From assembly GCF_014642075.1 (NCBI RefSeq), contig NZ_BMIK01000010.1:62380-126379 (forward strand): 64,000 nt of DNA, read 5' to 3'. Position numbers and translations under genes: made by a program. The DNA is from Parapedobacter defluvii. GTDB taxonomy: Bacteria > Bacteroidota > Bacteroidia > Sphingobacteriales > Sphingobacteriaceae. Under the pieces are notes generated by a model. It ran no database searches. It was not told the DNA's origin and saw only the letters and a list, made by a program, of their open reading frames with translations. Numbering within the stretch: the stretch's first letter is position 1; every line of letters starts with the position of its first letter. Shown piece after piece: positions 27,644-36,081 of the stretch.

Positions 27644-28378
27644 TTACGTATGGCCCAGACGTGTGTCGTCATAAAAATCATTCACCTGATTCGGGTTATC
27701 TTTCGCCAGTGAGCCGATATCCACACGTTCATACACTTTATTGCCCGGCATATCTTCTGTGTAGGTGTTATAGAAAATCAAGCCCGTTTCCGTAAGTTCG
27801 AACGTACTGGTTTCCCCATCCGGCTGGATCGCATCCAACTGCTTCGCAAAAAAATCGTCAGCTGCGCTATACTCCCAGGTAAAACATGTCATATTGAGGT
27901 GCTGTACAATCGCACCGTCGTAGATGCTGATGGCTGTGATGCCGCCCATGTACCAAGGTGCTGTCGATACGTAGGTCATTTTCGTGCCATCCGGGAAAAT
28001 AACGGATCGGTTGGTTCCTACCCGATCTTTGACATGCTTGCCATTCAGGTTTTCGTGACTCGCCGGACCTAAATCGCCGGGATCGGCGTCTCCCCAAAAC
28101 TCGTAGGTAAAATTCGGATATGACTCGTAGCTCAGCGTTATAAGGAGTGATTCCTTCGATTTCCGCTTGATATCGATGATGGCACCGCCTGCGGATTTAT
28201 ACCGATAGGTGCCTTCTTCTACCAGCGTGAGGCCCAACCGGGGAGCTACGGATTCACAGGTGCCTAGCGCAGGCAATTTATTTTCGGTATCCTCCTTATC
28301 CTTTTTGCATGCCGTGGTGCAGAGTAGTATGCTGCAAATCCAGCTGCAGGTTTTCCATAAGCGGTTACGTTTATACAT
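27644..28378 (-). CDS. Hypothetical lipoprotein, paralogue B
   Basis: 244 residues, lipobox CTTAC followed by K-K-D. It lines up along its full length with the protein encoded at 26861-27586, with the same motif order and length; identity seems moderate, highest in the C-terminal half. It lies upstream in the same direction and is probably co-transcribed. Function unknown. Confidence 0.75.
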   Translation of the reverse strand: MYKRNRLWKTCSWICSILLCTTACKKDKEDTENKLPALGTCESVAPRLGLTLVEEGTYRYKSAGGAIIDIKRKSKESLLITLSYESYPNFTYEFWGDADPGDLGPASHENLNGKHVKDRVGTNRSVIFPDGTKMTYVSTAPWYMGGITAISIYDGAIVQHLNMTCFTWEYSAADDFFAKQLDAIQPDGETSTFELTETGLIFYNTYTEDMPGNKVYERVDIGSLAKDNPNQVNDFYDDTRLGHT

Positions 28379-28474
28379 ATATACATCGTTTACGGTGATA
28401 TCGGAAGGTTACCAAAAAGGTCATCATGTTCAAATCGTTTGCAGGCTTAATAACGTTGCCCACAGACATTGCAA

Positions 28475-28660
28475 TCAGACCGATGCGGTTTCCGGTTGTT
28501 CCAACTTGGTCCAGTAAAACGCGATGGTCACTGCTAGCCTTGGTCCGAGGGTAAAGTCCGCTCCTCGCATAAATATCCGGTTCACTTCGTCATAAAACCA
28601 GGGGATATCGTGAATGTGATTTCCGTCGAGGATCAATTCTTTTATAACTTCTTCGGACAC
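28475..28660 (-). pseudogene. Barstar-like RNase inhibitor, truncated
   Basis: 61 codons. The first 27 residues (VIKELILDGNHIHDIPWFYDEV in part) resemble the start of Bacteroidota barstar-family inhibitors, and ADFTLGP resembles the following W-x-LG-x-SLDAL position. After that the expected central helices are missing, and the text runs directly to FYWTKLEQ, which could be the barstar strand before the last helix. Usual length is about 90-130 residues. No ribonuclease gene lies near. It is either a deletion derivative or an unrelated small protein; the call rests on the N-terminal pattern only. Confidence 0.45.
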
Positions 28661-28908
28661 GCTTGCTTTTTTTGGTAAAGATAGCCAAAACGCTTTTAAA
28701 AGGTCAGTTACCGTATGGTAAATAGCACATGATCAACCCGCAGATTAATTCGTTTTGCCTGATTTTCTCAGCATCATAAAAGCGAGTATTGTCGTTGCCA
28801 ACCGATCCGGTTGGATCACATATAATTTGGATCACATATATAATATCATACACCCCTAAACAACATTTTCAACAATGTGTTTCGGAAGTCCACGGTATAT
28901 CGCCTTTC

Positions 28909-29418
28909 TTACATACGTTCTTCGTTCAACACCAACTCGCCGTCGAACTTTTTGTCCAATACCAGCAACAAATTGGGTTCTATCGTAAAGCTCTGTCCGC
29001 TTCCTACTTCTGTCCGATACGTTACCACTAGTTGTCCCTCGGCATTCCGCTGTACGGATTCGACCCGGATGGCCGTTTCGTGGTCGGTTTCTCCCAATAC
29101 GATGGCAACAGCGAACTGTTTATCAAAATCAATTTGAGTGGGCGCCCCTCCCTCCCCCATAACAGCCGCCGGACCGAAGACGCGGTTGAACTCCACTTCA
29201 TCCGTTATTTTAGGGCTGTCCAAGGTTGTCACGTCGTTCTTGACGAAATAGCGCTCGGCTATCGTATAGGGCACGTCGGCCCCATCTGCTTCTGTGTGGG
29301 CGTCCGCCGTAGTTTCCGTTGCACGGTCTTCCGTGCTGCGGGAGGCCTGTTGGCATGCCACCAATGCCCCAACTGCTGCGGCAAAAACCAGGATTGTACC
29401 GAACCTTTTCACGCTCAT
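28909..29418 (-). CDS. Hypothetical lipoprotein
   Basis: 169 residues from ATG 29418 (MSVKRFGTILV); an ATG at 29436 adds six. Lipobox ALVAC, then a Ser/Thr/Glu/Asp-rich linker of about 35 residues and a compact domain of about 110 residues (VGSGQSFTIEPNLLLVLDKK). No family recognised. The first bases of this gene are part of a segment duplicated at 32804-33172, where only a truncated copy of the signal peptide remains. Confidence 0.65.
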   Translation of the reverse strand: MSVKRFGTILVFAAAVGALVACQQASRSTEDRATETTADAHTEADGADVPYTIAERYFVKNDVTTLDSPKITDEVEFNRVFGPAAVMGEGGAPTQIDFDKQFAVAIVLGETDHETAIRVESVQRNAEGQLVVTYRTEVGSGQSFTIEPNLLLVLDKKFDGELVLNEERM

Positions 29419-29786
29419 CTTGTTAATTTTAAGCAAAACCCCATTATTAATTACTTTTCAAACCAGTCGCTACCAACTTCATGCCAATTCGTAACGCACT
29501 ATTCCCAAGTGTACCCAGCGATTACCGCAGAAAGCCGCGGTGCCACCAACGCATGGAAAACATAAGGCTGTGCACCGTGCAACTTTTCGATGTTTGATGT
29601 GATCATCGTATCCCGATCGGTATACCTTGAGAATTCCCGATAGGGAAATTCAACATACGCCCAGTTCAGCGAAGGTCGCATACTGTCAATATGAAAACGG
29701 TGGTTCACCCGTAAACTATCCCAAGGGGGATAACGGTCGTGTCCACACTCTTTATCGTAAATGAGGATGAAATGGGGCCAACGGCA
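29378..29786. repeat. Duplicated segment, copy 1
   Basis: About 409 bp that align with 32804-33172 in the same orientation at roughly 85 percent identity by eye. It spans the 5' end of the lipoprotein gene at 28909 and the adjoining minus-strand ORF remnant. Copy 2 lacks about 45 bp relative to this copy. Confidence 0.85.
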
Positions 29787-30169
29787 TTTTACTTTTCTTC
29801 TGTTAGCGGTTCTCGGTATAGGGTTTACGTGGCCATCACCTCAGGGAGGCCCTCACGGGAAGAAATACCGGAAGTGGATCCGGTTGTTCAGGCAAGCCGA
29901 AGAACACCCCGATACGCCCAGTGATTCTGTTATGACGATGTGTGTGTTTATGTTTTACTGCGTTCACCCCGGAAACTCGCCGTATTCAGGCGCAGGCCTT
30001 GCAACCATTTACCTTGCCTATGCGTATATACCAAGGGCTTGTATGGAGGCACGTGACCGGAATCTCCAAGTCAGTGACCGGATAAGTGTAAACGTAGGAA
30101 CATTTTTTTTGATGACCTTTTTCCTATCGGTACGATAGCCAAAAAGAACACGAACGAAAAGTACGTATC
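29437..30169. other. Intergenic stretch with repeat copy 1 and ORF remnant
   Basis: The left part is duplicated segment copy 1 with the minus-strand remnant at 29499-29840. From 29841 to 30169 no gene or clear structured element was seen. Confidence 0.6.
29499..29840 (-). pseudogene. C-terminal remnant of an unknown protein, also present in repeat copy 2
   Basis: The minus strand is open for 113 codons without an ATG before an internal Met. It encodes motifs FILIYDKE, PWDSLRVN, RFHIDSMR, SLNWAYVEF, EFSRYTDRDT, AQPYVFH and VIAGYTW. The second copy (32804-33172) has the same motifs but is broken by frameshifts, so this was once a real coding sequence. A GTG just before RFHID could start a 69-residue product. 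Family unknown. Confidence 0.55.
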
Positions 30170-32728
30170 ATGAAAAAAATAACCCTACCATTGTTGGTTC
30201 TGCTGCTTGCGGTAAATTCCTGCAAAAAAGATCCAAAACCAGGCCCGGAAGAACAGGTGCCCACCAACAAAGAATACGAGTGGGTAGATGCCACGGTAAG
30301 CTTGCCGGACGGCGTAAACTATTCGCTGGCCGGCCATGAGCTGAATGCGGTTGGGGAAGCGCTGGCCATCAGCGGTAACGGCGCGACCAAAGTGCCTAAG
30401 ATGACAAATTCCGTTGCTATTTATGCGGTGACCAACGCATCGGGCGAACCCATCATGTTTGGTTACTCGACGCCGGGCAAGACAGAGATATCGCCGGAGG
30501 CAACCGCAAAGGTGACGCTTTTCACGCTTTACCGCCTTGCGGCCCTGCCTATTGAGGTGCAGGTCAAATTCCTGGAGGGTTTCGATAGCGACCAATCCGC
30601 AGCTCCTTACGTCGAAACGTTCGTAGAACGGTGGAAGACCGACCCCAAAACGCTGGTTAGCAAAAGCTATGTCCCGCTACTCAAAGCCTACCACATGACC
30701 TACAACGCAGGCAAAGACCGAGATGTGTCGGCCACGATGAAAACCATGGCAACCGAAGGCCGGTACCATTACGTGGAAACGGAAGAGGGCAAACTGGAAG
30801 ATGGTTACTCGCTTGAGTTGGAAGACAATAGCAAATTCTACATCACCAACGAGGGGCCGCGCACGGCTACGGCATTCATCTACAAAACCAAAACCAAGAA
30901 GAATAACTCGCTGAATACGCAGACGCTCATCGACAAGTTTTCCGGCAGCACGGAGGCATCGCGGCAATGGTTTATCGAAAATGGCACCTACGTTCCCGAC
31001 CGGAATTTCCTGGGCCTGGAAGTAAACTACCGGCAATTCATCTGGAACGGCAGGATTTTTTTCAACAAAGTGACGAGTGGGCCGCATGACCTTCCGTTGG
31101 AAGACGATGAGGAACTTGCCGAATACACCATCCGTATCGTGAATGCCGGAGCAAAGATACAGGATGACGAATTGACCGATGCGGAATGGGCTGCTTACGT
31201 AAAACACATGCATGCGGCGCTCGTTATCGATTTTTACCTGCCATTCATGGGTATCAGCCTTGGACTGGATATTGACGATTTCTATGCATTGAGCGCCGAG
31301 GAGCGCGTGGATAGGTTGGACGCCGCCTTCCGTGAGGCGGGTGTGCATACGCTCATCGAAGGGTACCTACGCGGAGGGCGCCTGCAGGAGATGCTGAAAA
31401 CGCTGGAGACGTATTTCCAGTCGGAATCGACCAGCTATGGCGTTAAGTTGCACGAAGCAATTTTCAAGGCACTTGGCGTTGCTGTGCCAAGTAATCTTGC
31501 CGGGGCGGCCAAACGTTATGGTTACCTGAGCTATTACTTCGATGGTGCATCTTTTTGGAACACCGAACAGGAAGAACGGCTGTTCATGAACTATTACTGG
31601 GAAACCTACGGGCTCATCTCGCTAAATGCCACGGCACGTGCGGGCGTGGTCCGGGTGTCGCCGAGGCGGGCGAACATCAGCACGGCCGGCACCAACAATA
31701 AGGTACAACTGGAGGCAAAGATTGAAAGCGAGGAATTCAATGGGATATCCGGACTCACCTATCGCTGGCGTACACCTTCAACGTACGGCTCGTTGATCTC
31801 CGCAGATGGCTCGCGGGGCAATGAGCTAAAAGGCACAGCGGCTAACATCGAGTACCAGGCCGATTTTGCCCTCGGACGGGGCAAATCAGTGACGGAAAAG
31901 GTGTACGTGGATGTATTGAAGGACGATCAACTGGTGGGTACCGATTCGGCAGAGGTGACCATCGCCGAATCACGGTATCGGATATACCCCAACGGCATTA
32001 CGCTGACAGGCAATGGCGACCGTGGAGCGACTACCGTGAACCTACGCGTCGAGCCGTTGAACGACGATGCACCGAAGATACAGGAGAACCCCGACCATGA
32101 CTTCAAGGTGGTTTGGAGAACTGCGGGAAAACATGGGGGACTTCGGTGGAACGGTCAGTATGCCTCCTATTGGGTCACCGAGACAGAGGGCCTGAATAGC
32201 AATGTGGTCCAATACCGGTGTTCAGACGACCAAACCAAAGAAGGCGTGGAAGATGTGGAAGCCCTCATCTTCATGAAACCCAAAGGTGCTTTGGAGGCAG
32301 ACTATGAATTGGTGGATATCGTGAAGGCCAGTATCAAGATTGATAATGATGAGAAAAAGAAGATCGTATACATCCCGCTGGTAGAGGTTCTTACAGATAC
32401 GATCCAAGGAATCGGAAAAGATGCCTATCGGACCTGTATGGGCCGCGGCGTTGCCAATGTTCCGATAGAGAAAGATGCCATCAAATATTCTGCCCGTGCT
32501 ATGGGCACTGGCATTAGCTGGGTAGATGGTAAGGTATGGAATTGGGATGCAGGGACAAATCCAGGTTGGTTTACCGGTTACGGTCATCCTCGTGGAATAT
32601 CTGGCAATAATTATACGATTGCAGTTTCCGTTTTGGAACAAAGAAATGGGCCTGCCGATAATAGCGTGTGTCATACCGATTATCTGCCGGTATCCGGTAT
32701 GGTGGAAGTCACGATTTGGCTGAAATAG
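30170..32728 (+). CDS. Large hypothetical lipoprotein
   Basis: 852 residues, lipobox AVNSC followed by K-K-D-P. The first third has a small beta region and a helical part (LPIEVQVKFLEGF). The middle (about 300-480) is helix-rich and acidic. From about 490 on, the strand-rich text with SISTAGTNN, QLEAKIESEE and YRWRTPSTYG resembles repeated Ig-like domains. The C terminus (WVDGKVWNWD, GYGHPRGISGNN) is compact and Trp/Gly-rich. No known family. No same-strand partner is adjacent and no operon is evident. Confidence 0.7.
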   Translation: MKKITLPLLVLLLAVNSCKKDPKPGPEEQVPTNKEYEWVDATVSLPDGVNYSLAGHELNAVGEALAISGNGATKVPKMTNSVAIYAVTNASGEPIMFGYSTPGKTEISPEATAKVTLFTLYRLAALPIEVQVKFLEGFDSDQSAAPYVETFVERWKTDPKTLVSKSYVPLLKAYHMTYNAGKDRDVSATMKTMATEGRYHYVETEEGKLEDGYSLELEDNSKFYITNEGPRTATAFIYKTKTKKNNSLNTQTLIDKFSGSTEASRQWFIENGTYVPDRNFLGLEVNYRQFIWNGRIFFNKVTSGPHDLPLEDDEELAEYTIRIVNAGAKIQDDELTDAEWAAYVKHMHAALVIDFYLPFMGISLGLDIDDFYALSAEERVDRLDAAFREAGVHTLIEGYLRGGRLQEMLKTLETYFQSESTSYGVKLHEAIFKALGVAVPSNLAGAAKRYGYLSYYFDGASFWNTEQEERLFMNYYWETYGLISLNATARAGVVRVSPRRANISTAGTNNKVQLEAKIESEEFNGISGLTYRWRTPSTYGSLISADGSRGNELKGTAANIEYQADFALGRGKSVTEKVYVDVLKDDQLVGTDSAEVTIAESRYRIYPNGITLTGNGDRGATTVNLRVEPLNDDAPKIQENPDHDFKVVWRTAGKHGGLRWNGQYASYWVTETEGLNSNVVQYRCSDDQTKEGVEDVEALIFMKPKGALEADYELVDIVKASIKIDNDEKKKIVYIPLVEVLTDTIQGIGKDAYRTCMGRGVANVPIEKDAIKYSARAMGTGISWVDGKVWNWDAGTNPGWFTGYGHPRGISGNNYTIAVSVLEQRNGPADNSVCHTDYLPVSGMVEVTIWLK

Positions 32729-32803
32729 TTTTTTCTCATAACATTCAGGGAGGTGTCTAAAAAGCCTTTTTAAAAAAGAGAGGCTGTCTCAAAAGTATGA
32801 AGT

Positions 32804-33172
32804 GCGGCGAAAACCAGGATTGTACTGAACCTTTTCATTCTCGTCAAACCGGTCGCCGCAACTTCATGCCAATTCGTGACGCACTATCCCCAGGTATACC
32901 CGGCGATCACCAAAGAGAGCCGAGGTGCCATCAACGTATGGAAAACATAAGGCTGTGCACCGCGCAACTTTTCGATGCTCGATGTGATCATTGTATCCCG
33001 ATCGGTATATCTTGAGAATTCCAGGTAGGGAAATCAACATACGCCCAGTTCAGCGAAAGGCGCATACTGTCGATATGAAAACGGCGGTTCACCCGTAAAC
33101 TATCCCAAAGGGGCGTGACGGTCGTGTCGGAACTCCTTACCGTAAATGAGGATGAAATGGGCCCAGCGGCAC
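32804..33172. repeat. Duplicated segment, copy 2
   Basis: Aligns to 29378-29786 with a deletion of about 45 bp. The minus strand still reads MKRFSTILVFAA, the signal peptide of the lipoprotein gene, then runs into foreign sequence and stops after ten codons. The second ORF remnant inside it carries frameshifts. Confidence 0.85.
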
Positions 33173-33230
33173 TTAACATACTGGAAATCAATTCTGCCGT
33201 TTGAGAGGTTTACGGGATATTCCCGGGGAT

Positions 33231-33352
33231 GGCTTCGGAGCTTAGTCGTACCTTGGTTTGGTCTCAGATTGGACTTGGTCGTACCTTGGTTTGGTCGCAG
33301 CAGAACGAGTCCAAACCGAGGTGGCTTTGAGTTGGCACTGAGCTCCGAAGCC
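33231..33352. repeat. Structured repeat element with inverted ends and internal direct repeats
   Basis: Ends GGCTTCGGAGCTTAGT (33231-33246) and ACTGAGCTCCGAAGCC (33337-33352) are complementary at 15 of 16 positions. Inside, GTCGTACCTTGGTTTGGTC occurs twice exactly (33245-33263 and 33278-33296), and GAGTCCAAACCGAGGT (33307-33322) is nearly complementary to part of those repeats. The whole could fold as one RNA or DNA structure. Type unknown. Confidence 0.6.
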
Positions 33353-33931
33353 GGTTCCAGACGATCTCCGGTATCACTCCCCACCGATCCAAGCTCCATC
33401 CCATATCCTTCCCTATGTGCCTTTCTCCCGCTATGTAGCCGCTTACTCTTCGCTAAGGTGCCGCTTTTCGGGCTTTTTACCGAGATATATGCGGGACATA
33501 TGCGGATAGGACCCGAAGGAAGGGTAAGGGAAGGTGGACTAAAGCACAGGACTTGCACGGATTTCCGAAGACCAGTCCCACTAACTCCTGCCTTTTTCCT
33601 GCCGTTGTTCTGCCGTAATCTAACCGGTATGTATGTTTCATCTATGCCGTGACTACCGATTTGATAGATACGGGTTAGATACGCCTTAATGAATTCATAG
33701 AAAATATCAGGAGAAAGGCAGGAGAAAGTACGAAGAAAGGCTGAAGCTGTTCGGGAGAATTCCGAAGGGGTGTTTCGTAAATGTCATACATACCGCAGGC
33801 CTATATCGTAAATTGGTTGCGTTCGTTTGGGGCAATAGCATGCCCCTAAGCGTAAATTTTGCTTCATTTTTTTACACCGAATCAAACAGGTGCTTTGACT
33901 ATGTTCTTGTAAAGATTCTTAGTTAAACTTA

Positions 33932-33956
33932 GTACCCAGGGCCGGGATCGAACCGC
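33932..33956 (-). other. tRNA-3'-end-like fragment
   Basis: On the minus strand the sequence reads GGTTCGATCCCGGCC followed by CTGGGT, like the T-arm and acceptor end of a tRNA. The T stem pairs only partly and no 5' half with a matching acceptor strand is found within about 80 bases, so it is not a functional tRNA. It could be an attachment-site relic of an integrated element. Confidence 0.3.
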
Positions 33957-34048
33957 TATCGCGCTTTCCCCTTTTTGGGCTCTGAAGCCGGTTAGTTGAT
34001 GTTGTTTAATTGGTACCATAGGTTTTGATGTTTATCAAAACCTCTTAA

Positions 34049-34138
34049 CCAAAGGGGGATGTGCGCAGGGTGATCTATACCGCCAATCCCATTGAGAGGC
34101 TGCGTACGCAGGTATACAGACATGATTCAAGAGATTGA
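34049..34138 (+). mobile_element. IS256-family transposase relic
   Basis: The plus strand encodes VRRVIYTANPIERLRTQVYR followed soon by a stop. This resembles the conserved RR-I-YTTN-IE-LN-R segment near the C terminus of IS256-family (mutator type) transposases. Only about 25 codons remain, with no terminal repeats. Confidence 0.5.
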
Positions 34139-34296
34139 TCAATGGCTTATAAAAATCGTATTCACCCATGCTTAACGACCTCTTTCTTCGTGGCTTTAAT
34201 CCAACTTTTGCTCAAGTATCGGCAGACCGACCAGTTGTACTTCTCCCTTATCTTAGTGATGTACACGGTGGCACCTTTCCGCTGGTCAAGGAGTTT

Positions 34297-35661
34297 TCAC
34301 ACCACATCCGGAACGATAAAAGGTGACCGGTACTCGCGGGTTAGCAACGCGTCGGCTTCCGGATCGTTGATGAATTTCATGGCTACCGGATCGAAATCCA
34401 GTGTTCGCCCCACGCGATACGCAATATTGCCAAGATGGATGAGCGCACAGGAATAAAATCCTTCCCTAATGTCTCCTTTTGCCAATTTTTGGTCGTTATA
34501 CCGGATTGCATCGATAAAATCTGCATAGTGGTTACCGAAACCTTTTCCATTTTCCCCTGGCTCCTTCTTATCGCCCATAAATGTTTGCCATTGATTGAGG
34601 TTCTTAGTCATGTAGCCTTTTGATCCAAAAAACAAGTTGCCTACCTCGTTATCCGAACTCACCATATACGTGTTGTCATTCGGGTTTTCCCCGCCGATTC
34701 CTTCGGAATTTGAAAGCCAATGGCGAACCTCAAATTGCAGGAGCTTTTTCGCGTCGCCCCCACCCTGGACGTTTGGAAATTCAAAGACAGTGAGTTGCGT
34801 ATTGGGTGTTTGCTGGTCATCGTCAAACATGAAATGGCCGCCAATTGAGCTGATCCTGGTAGGCAACGTAACATTAAGCCCCCACCGGGCAATATCGATC
34901 TCATGAACCCCCTGGTTGCCGATATCGCCGTTTCCATAATCCCAGTTCCAATGCCAGTTATAGTGGAAGCGGTTTTTCGAAAACGGGCGCTCGGGCGCCG
35001 GGCCCAACCACAGGTCATAATCTATGCCTGGAGGGATCGGTTCGTCTGGCGTGCGCCCGATGGTATTGCGCCGTTTATAGCAAATGCCTTTGGCCATATA
35101 TACTTCACCGAGTTTCCCCGCATGCAAAAAATCAGCCATGCTTTCCGCACAGGGGTTGCTCCTTTGCTCGGCCCCGTCCTGTACAATGACCGGGTACTTT
35201 TCTGCGGCTTCCACTAACTTACGGCCTTCGTAAATATTATGGCAACACGGTTTTTCGACAGAAACATGTTTGCCCGCTTGTATTGCCCATATCGCGGCCA
35301 ACGCATGCCAATGGTTCGGTGTTACAATGGAAACAGCATCAACCTCCTTATTTTCATACAAGACGCGCAAATCGGTATATGTCTTTGGCGTTTCCAGTCC
35401 CTTGTCTACAAAGTGCTTTTTTATTCGGGGTTCAAAAAAATTCCGATCGATGTCGCATAGCGCGGTCACCCGCGCGTTTTTGAGCTTTGAATAACCCTCG
35501 ATGTGGTTTTGCCCCATTCCGCGTATGCCAATGACTGCCACGTTGACCCGTTCGTTGGATCCAAGAATTGAAGCGTAGGATTTTGCACTCATGCCAGTCG
35601 TTGTCAGTGCCGCACCGGTGGCGCCAATCATACCTTTGCGGATAAATTCCCTTCTTTCCAT
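34297..35661 (-). CDS. Gfo/Idh/MocA-family oxidoreductase with Tat-like signal
   Basis: 454 residues from ATG 35661; the upstream in-frame start at 35697 is unlikely. ERREFIRKGMIGATGAAL is a Tat-type export signal. The Rossmann fold follows (VAVIGIRGMGQNHIEG), with the EKPCCHN motif of this family and NHWHALA, then the alpha/beta dehydrogenase domain (NWDYGNGDIGNQGVHEIDIARW). Such exported NAD(P)-dependent sugar dehydrogenases are common in Bacteroidota with glycan-degradation genes. The substrate is probably a sugar or cyclitol. It stands alone here. Confidence 0.9.
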   Translation of the reverse strand: MERREFIRKGMIGATGAALTTTGMSAKSYASILGSNERVNVAVIGIRGMGQNHIEGYSKLKNARVTALCDIDRNFFEPRIKKHFVDKGLETPKTYTDLRVLYENKEVDAVSIVTPNHWHALAAIWAIQAGKHVSVEKPCCHNIYEGRKLVEAAEKYPVIVQDGAEQRSNPCAESMADFLHAGKLGEVYMAKGICYKRRNTIGRTPDEPIPPGIDYDLWLGPAPERPFSKNRFHYNWHWNWDYGNGDIGNQGVHEIDIARWGLNVTLPTRISSIGGHFMFDDDQQTPNTQLTVFEFPNVQGGGDAKKLLQFEVRHWLSNSEGIGGENPNDNTYMVSSDNEVGNLFFGSKGYMTKNLNQWQTFMGDKKEPGENGKGFGNHYADFIDAIRYNDQKLAKGDIREGFYSCALIHLGNIAYRVGRTLDFDPVAMKFINDPEADALLTREYRSPFIVPDVV

Positions 35662-35834
35662 AGATTTAATCAGGTTAATGAAATGAGTTAGTTGCACTTC
35701 GCTTAAACCGTAAAGTTACACCTTTGATCAAACTTTATGATAAATGCGTTGATTTTTTCTCCGACCTATTGGTTTATGGGTTTAAATTCTTCCGGGCTGC
35801 AATGGCGATAGTCAAAAAGTTGTGGCACTAGTTT

Positions 35835-36081
35835 TTAGTGCAATACGTTACTGGGCCGACGGTCATTTAGGGCCAGAAATAGCCCGCTAATCCCGATGAC
35901 AAGGTAACTCACCAGCCAAGAAAAAAGAATGAGATGATTTTTGCGGTTTTTGTTGCATGTGGATCGAGATTAAATCCGTTCGCAATTCAGCAAATGCAGG
36001 AAGCATGATGTCAATTCCCAACGCTGTCAGCGTCATGGATGAAGCCGACAATGCTATAAACTCACCTTGTTTCATTTTCAT
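35835..36081 (-). pseudogene. Bcr/CflA-type multidrug MFS transporter, internally deleted
   Basis: The start MKQGEFIALSASSMTLTAL-GIDIMLPAF is the first helix of Bcr/CflA-type efflux transporters. After about 35 codons the frame shifts; the next frame reads NLDPHATKTAKIISFFFLG, the family's second-helix region. Another frame then reads SWLVSYLVIGISGLFLALNDRR to a stop at 35835, which looks like the last helix. Around 300 codons between are gone. The start overlaps the stop of the acetyltransferase gene (ATGA, 36078-36081), so both were once an operon. Confidence 0.7.

Larger units (their letters stand above)
32729..34296. other. Long gene-poor stretch with repeats and relics
   Basis: 1.57 kb without an intact gene. 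It contains an IS-end-like GAGAGGCTGTCTC sequence (32779-32791), duplicated segment copy 2, a structured repeat (33231-33352), a tRNA-3'-end-like fragment (33932-33956) and an IS256-like transposase relic (34049-34138). The remainder (33360-33930 and 34140-34296) shows nothing I can support. Confidence 0.65.

Noticed and set aside
33100-33652. Overlapping ORFs of 152 and 168 codons on both strands
   Set aside because: They cross the duplicated segment and the structured repeat, are rich in Pro/Arg/Ser and have no recognisable content.
33932-33956. Functional tRNA gene
   Set aside because: Only a T-arm-like end is present; stem pairing is incomplete and no 5' half was found.
34142-34456. 104-codon plus-strand ORF
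   Set aside because: Its second half is antisense to the Gfo/Idh/MocA gene and its first half follows the transposase relic without clear content.
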